Positions 62,093 to 64,000 of a stretch of DNA of 64,000 nucleotides are shown here, in pieces (the stretch's first letter is position 1; each line of letters starts with the position of its first letter). The translations under genes were made by a program, and so were the position numbers. The stretch comes from Sequoia sempervirens (Eukaryota > Streptophyta > Pinopsida > Cupressales > Cupressaceae): assembly GCA_007258455.2 (NCBI GenBank), contig VDFB02344152.1:290372-354371 (forward strand), written 5' to 3'. Below the pieces are notes generated by a model that searched no databases, was not told the origin of the DNA, and saw nothing but the letters and a program-made list of their open reading frames with translations.

Positions 62093-63420
62093 TTATAAGG
62101 ATGTTGGATGAATTTATTTCATGGTGATGTGATCCCAAGGTGACATTATGATTAATCTATCATTTCATCACTAGAATTTGACAGGTTATAAGGTAATCAA
62201 GTCTTGATAGATTGCAAGTTATTGTTACTACTGTCCAAATGTGTCCATCAAAAATCAAATCAATGTGTGAAAGAGACTATTCCTTGCAATTAATGACTTT
62301 AAACTTTGTAACAAGTGTTAAATGTGACTATGGTCCACCAATTACACAACCAAGGCCTCAAACGTATTGTGCAGAAGAATGGTTTCACCATACATAATAT
62401 TTTGGTTTAAGTTGTCTTGAAGAAGACGAATTAGAACACTAATAGACATAATTCAGGTGCATGTGTGAGGTGGTTCAGCTCTCCACTGATAAACTCCATA
62501 TTTCTAAGTTGTTAACGGGGAGGGAGTGTGTACTAGGATTGGTTAAGTCATCATAATTTTATGCTTTGGCAATAAAAATTATTTAAGTCATCTTAAATCT
62601 TCCTATGTCTAATTGTTAGGAGACTTTTTGTATGTTTTAAGGTAGGATGAGTGGTTGCATCGATGTTCTAGTTCTCTATGACAAGGTTTCAACATCTTCA
62701 AATAGTGAAATTTAGTGCTCATAGTCATTTGAAACAACAACATTTTTATTATGTATGATCGTAGGATTTGATAACTTAAAAGAATTGGCTACCCAACAAA
62801 CTTAAAGTTAAAAGAAACTGTTTCAGTTTAAGGGGTTAGCACTTTCTTTCATCTTTGCATATTGGTTTGATGCTTCAAATGATGCATTTATTATCCCACT
62901 TCAATCATATTGTATTCCCATCCCATTGCAATTGTTGACATTAAATGTTGTCAAAATTGCAATTTTGCAAAATAATGAGTTGTTAAGTGTTTGTAAGTCA
63001 GTTATGGACATTGGTTTGGTGTAGGCGCACCTTGGGTCCCCATGCCTCTTTGAGGCCTTGTTTTGTTTTTTGTTTGATTTCAAATTGTCTAAGATGTAAT
63101 AAGGTCCTAAGGACCATCTTCAAAGGCTTGTAGTAGGTTTTGAGTCTTGGTGATAAGTTTCAATGTAATCACAAGGTCTCCATCCTCACTTTGTAAGCTT
63201 GGTGCACCTTGTCAAATTCAAGAATCAAAATGCCATGATGAAACTAGGTGATTGAGGGTATTTTCTTTGGTTTTTTTATATGGTTTTGATGCCTTTTGAC
63301 ACCTCTTGAAGGCTCTTTGTATTCAGGCTTGTGGAAGTTGTATTAAATTGTCTTAACTAGGAAATTAGGTGTCTAAATGATGTTTTGTTAGTTCCCAACG
63401 TACAACCAATTCAAATTTCA
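62093..63420. other. No recognisable gene; holds 58-bp repeat copy 2
   Basis: The upstream side of the SET ORF shows no clear promoter. The second copy of the 58-bp repeat is at 62837-62894. Short frames on both strands lack known domains. Confidence 0.4.
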
Positions 63421-63450
63421 GTTTTGGGACATCAGGAAAGTTGGTTGAAG

Positions 63451-63459
63451 ATATAAATA
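63451..63459 (+). promoter_or_regulatory. Possible TATA box (LTR-like)
   Basis: GATATAAATAAGCCTCTCTT is a good plant TATA-box context in a region with LTR-like style, but no LTR ends, PBS or downstream gene are visible before the window ends. Confidence 0.3.
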
Positions 63460-64000
63460 AGCCTCTCTTGGTTGAGGCATGTGGGTTGATCAATCATTTT
63501 GAAGTTCTAATGCAAAAGCTTGTTGTTTTCTAGAAAAATTGTGTGTAAATTTCCTATTCTACTACGTGGTATGGCCTTTGTACATACTTTATGGGTAAAA
63601 TCCTATTATGGTTGGATAGAGGGAAGACCTGGATTTCTTTTGGAGGTGATTTTACAATTTTTCATTGAGAATCAAAGAAGATATCACCATTTTAGCAGGA
63701 ATTGTTATGAAAACCCTCAAAACCAAGGTTTCGATTGAAGAATGGCTCTTTCTTCCATCTCCACGTTGTAATAATGCTAATTATTGGTGGGATGGAAGAT
63801 ATTTGTGTATATTTTCATATTTTTAGGGTTTTGGAGAATGGCATGTTGTGTGGAGGAATTTTTGCAATGTTCTAGCCCTGGCATCCTCATGTGACAAGCC
63901 TAGATTGTGAAGCAAAAAGTTGAGTTTTGCTTGTTTAGAGTGATTTTAACTATGAAGGAACTTAGGAGCAATAGACATGGGTGTAACTAGCCTATAAGAA
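63460..64000. other. No recognisable gene
   Basis: The 72-codon plus-strand frame at 63520-63738 has no recognisable domain. It could be the leader of an LTR element extending beyond the window. Confidence 0.3.

Overview
This window looks like intergenic, transposon-filled DNA of a land plant, probably one with a very large genome such as a conifer. That is inferred from AT-rich sequence, nested decayed LTR retrotransposons and LINEs, remnants of plant-only families (AIR9-type LRR exons, a PPR/DYW tail) and the near absence of intact genes. Every domain call below comes from reading translations by eye; no database search was possible.

Layout. 0-4.6 kb: AT-rich sequence with several local tandem arrays. 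4.7-8.2 kb: a minus-strand Ty3/gypsy element (gypsy-A: LTR, PBS, gag, protease, RT, integrase) interrupted by a Copia-type LTR. 8.2-12.1 kb: a decayed minus-strand LINE (LINE-A). 12.1-13.5 kb: an unidentified decayed plus-strand coding stretch. 13.6-14.3 kb: a degenerate ~100-bp satellite. 14.5-21.7 kb: a 7.2-kb LTR element with paired ~1.92-kb LTRs, no gag/pol, and one intact 306-codon ORF of unknown function. 21.7-27.4 kb: no genes, but a recent 274-bp tandem duplication, a palindrome cluster and a 20-N gap. 27.4-38.5 kb: a large minus-strand gypsy element (gypsy-B: gag-PR-RT-RH-IN) followed by extra coding-like sequence on the same strand. 38.5-40.9 kb: an LTR-like region with about 27 copies of a short AAATGCGCCC-type motif. 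40.9-45.1 kb: a plus-strand orphan retroelement ORF ending in a polypurine tract and an LTR with a TATA box. 45.1-46.2 and 53.56-53.63 kb: LTRs of a third element, one copy split by a near-complete 7.35-kb LINE (LINE-B). 53.6-55.6 kb: palindromic DNA and two 340-bp direct repeats. 55.9-56.5 kb: four LRR exons resembling AIR9, with stop codons. 58.1-58.4 kb: a PPR/DYW remnant. 58.8-62.1 kb: a minus-strand, intron-containing unit joining a SET-domain ORF to transposase-like exons. 62.1-64 kb: nothing clear except a possible TATA box.

How it fits together. Most of the window is layers of insertion: a Copia-type LTR inside the gypsy-A RT, a LINE inside an LTR, and an AT-rich segment inside that LINE. 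No gene here looks certainly functional. The strongest candidates for undescribed biology are the SET-plus-transposase unit with duplicated exons (58.8-62.1 kb), the intact ORF in the gag-less LTR element (18.65-19.57 kb), and the unassigned ORFs that accompany the gypsy-type elements (27.4-31.6 and 40.9-44.3 kb).
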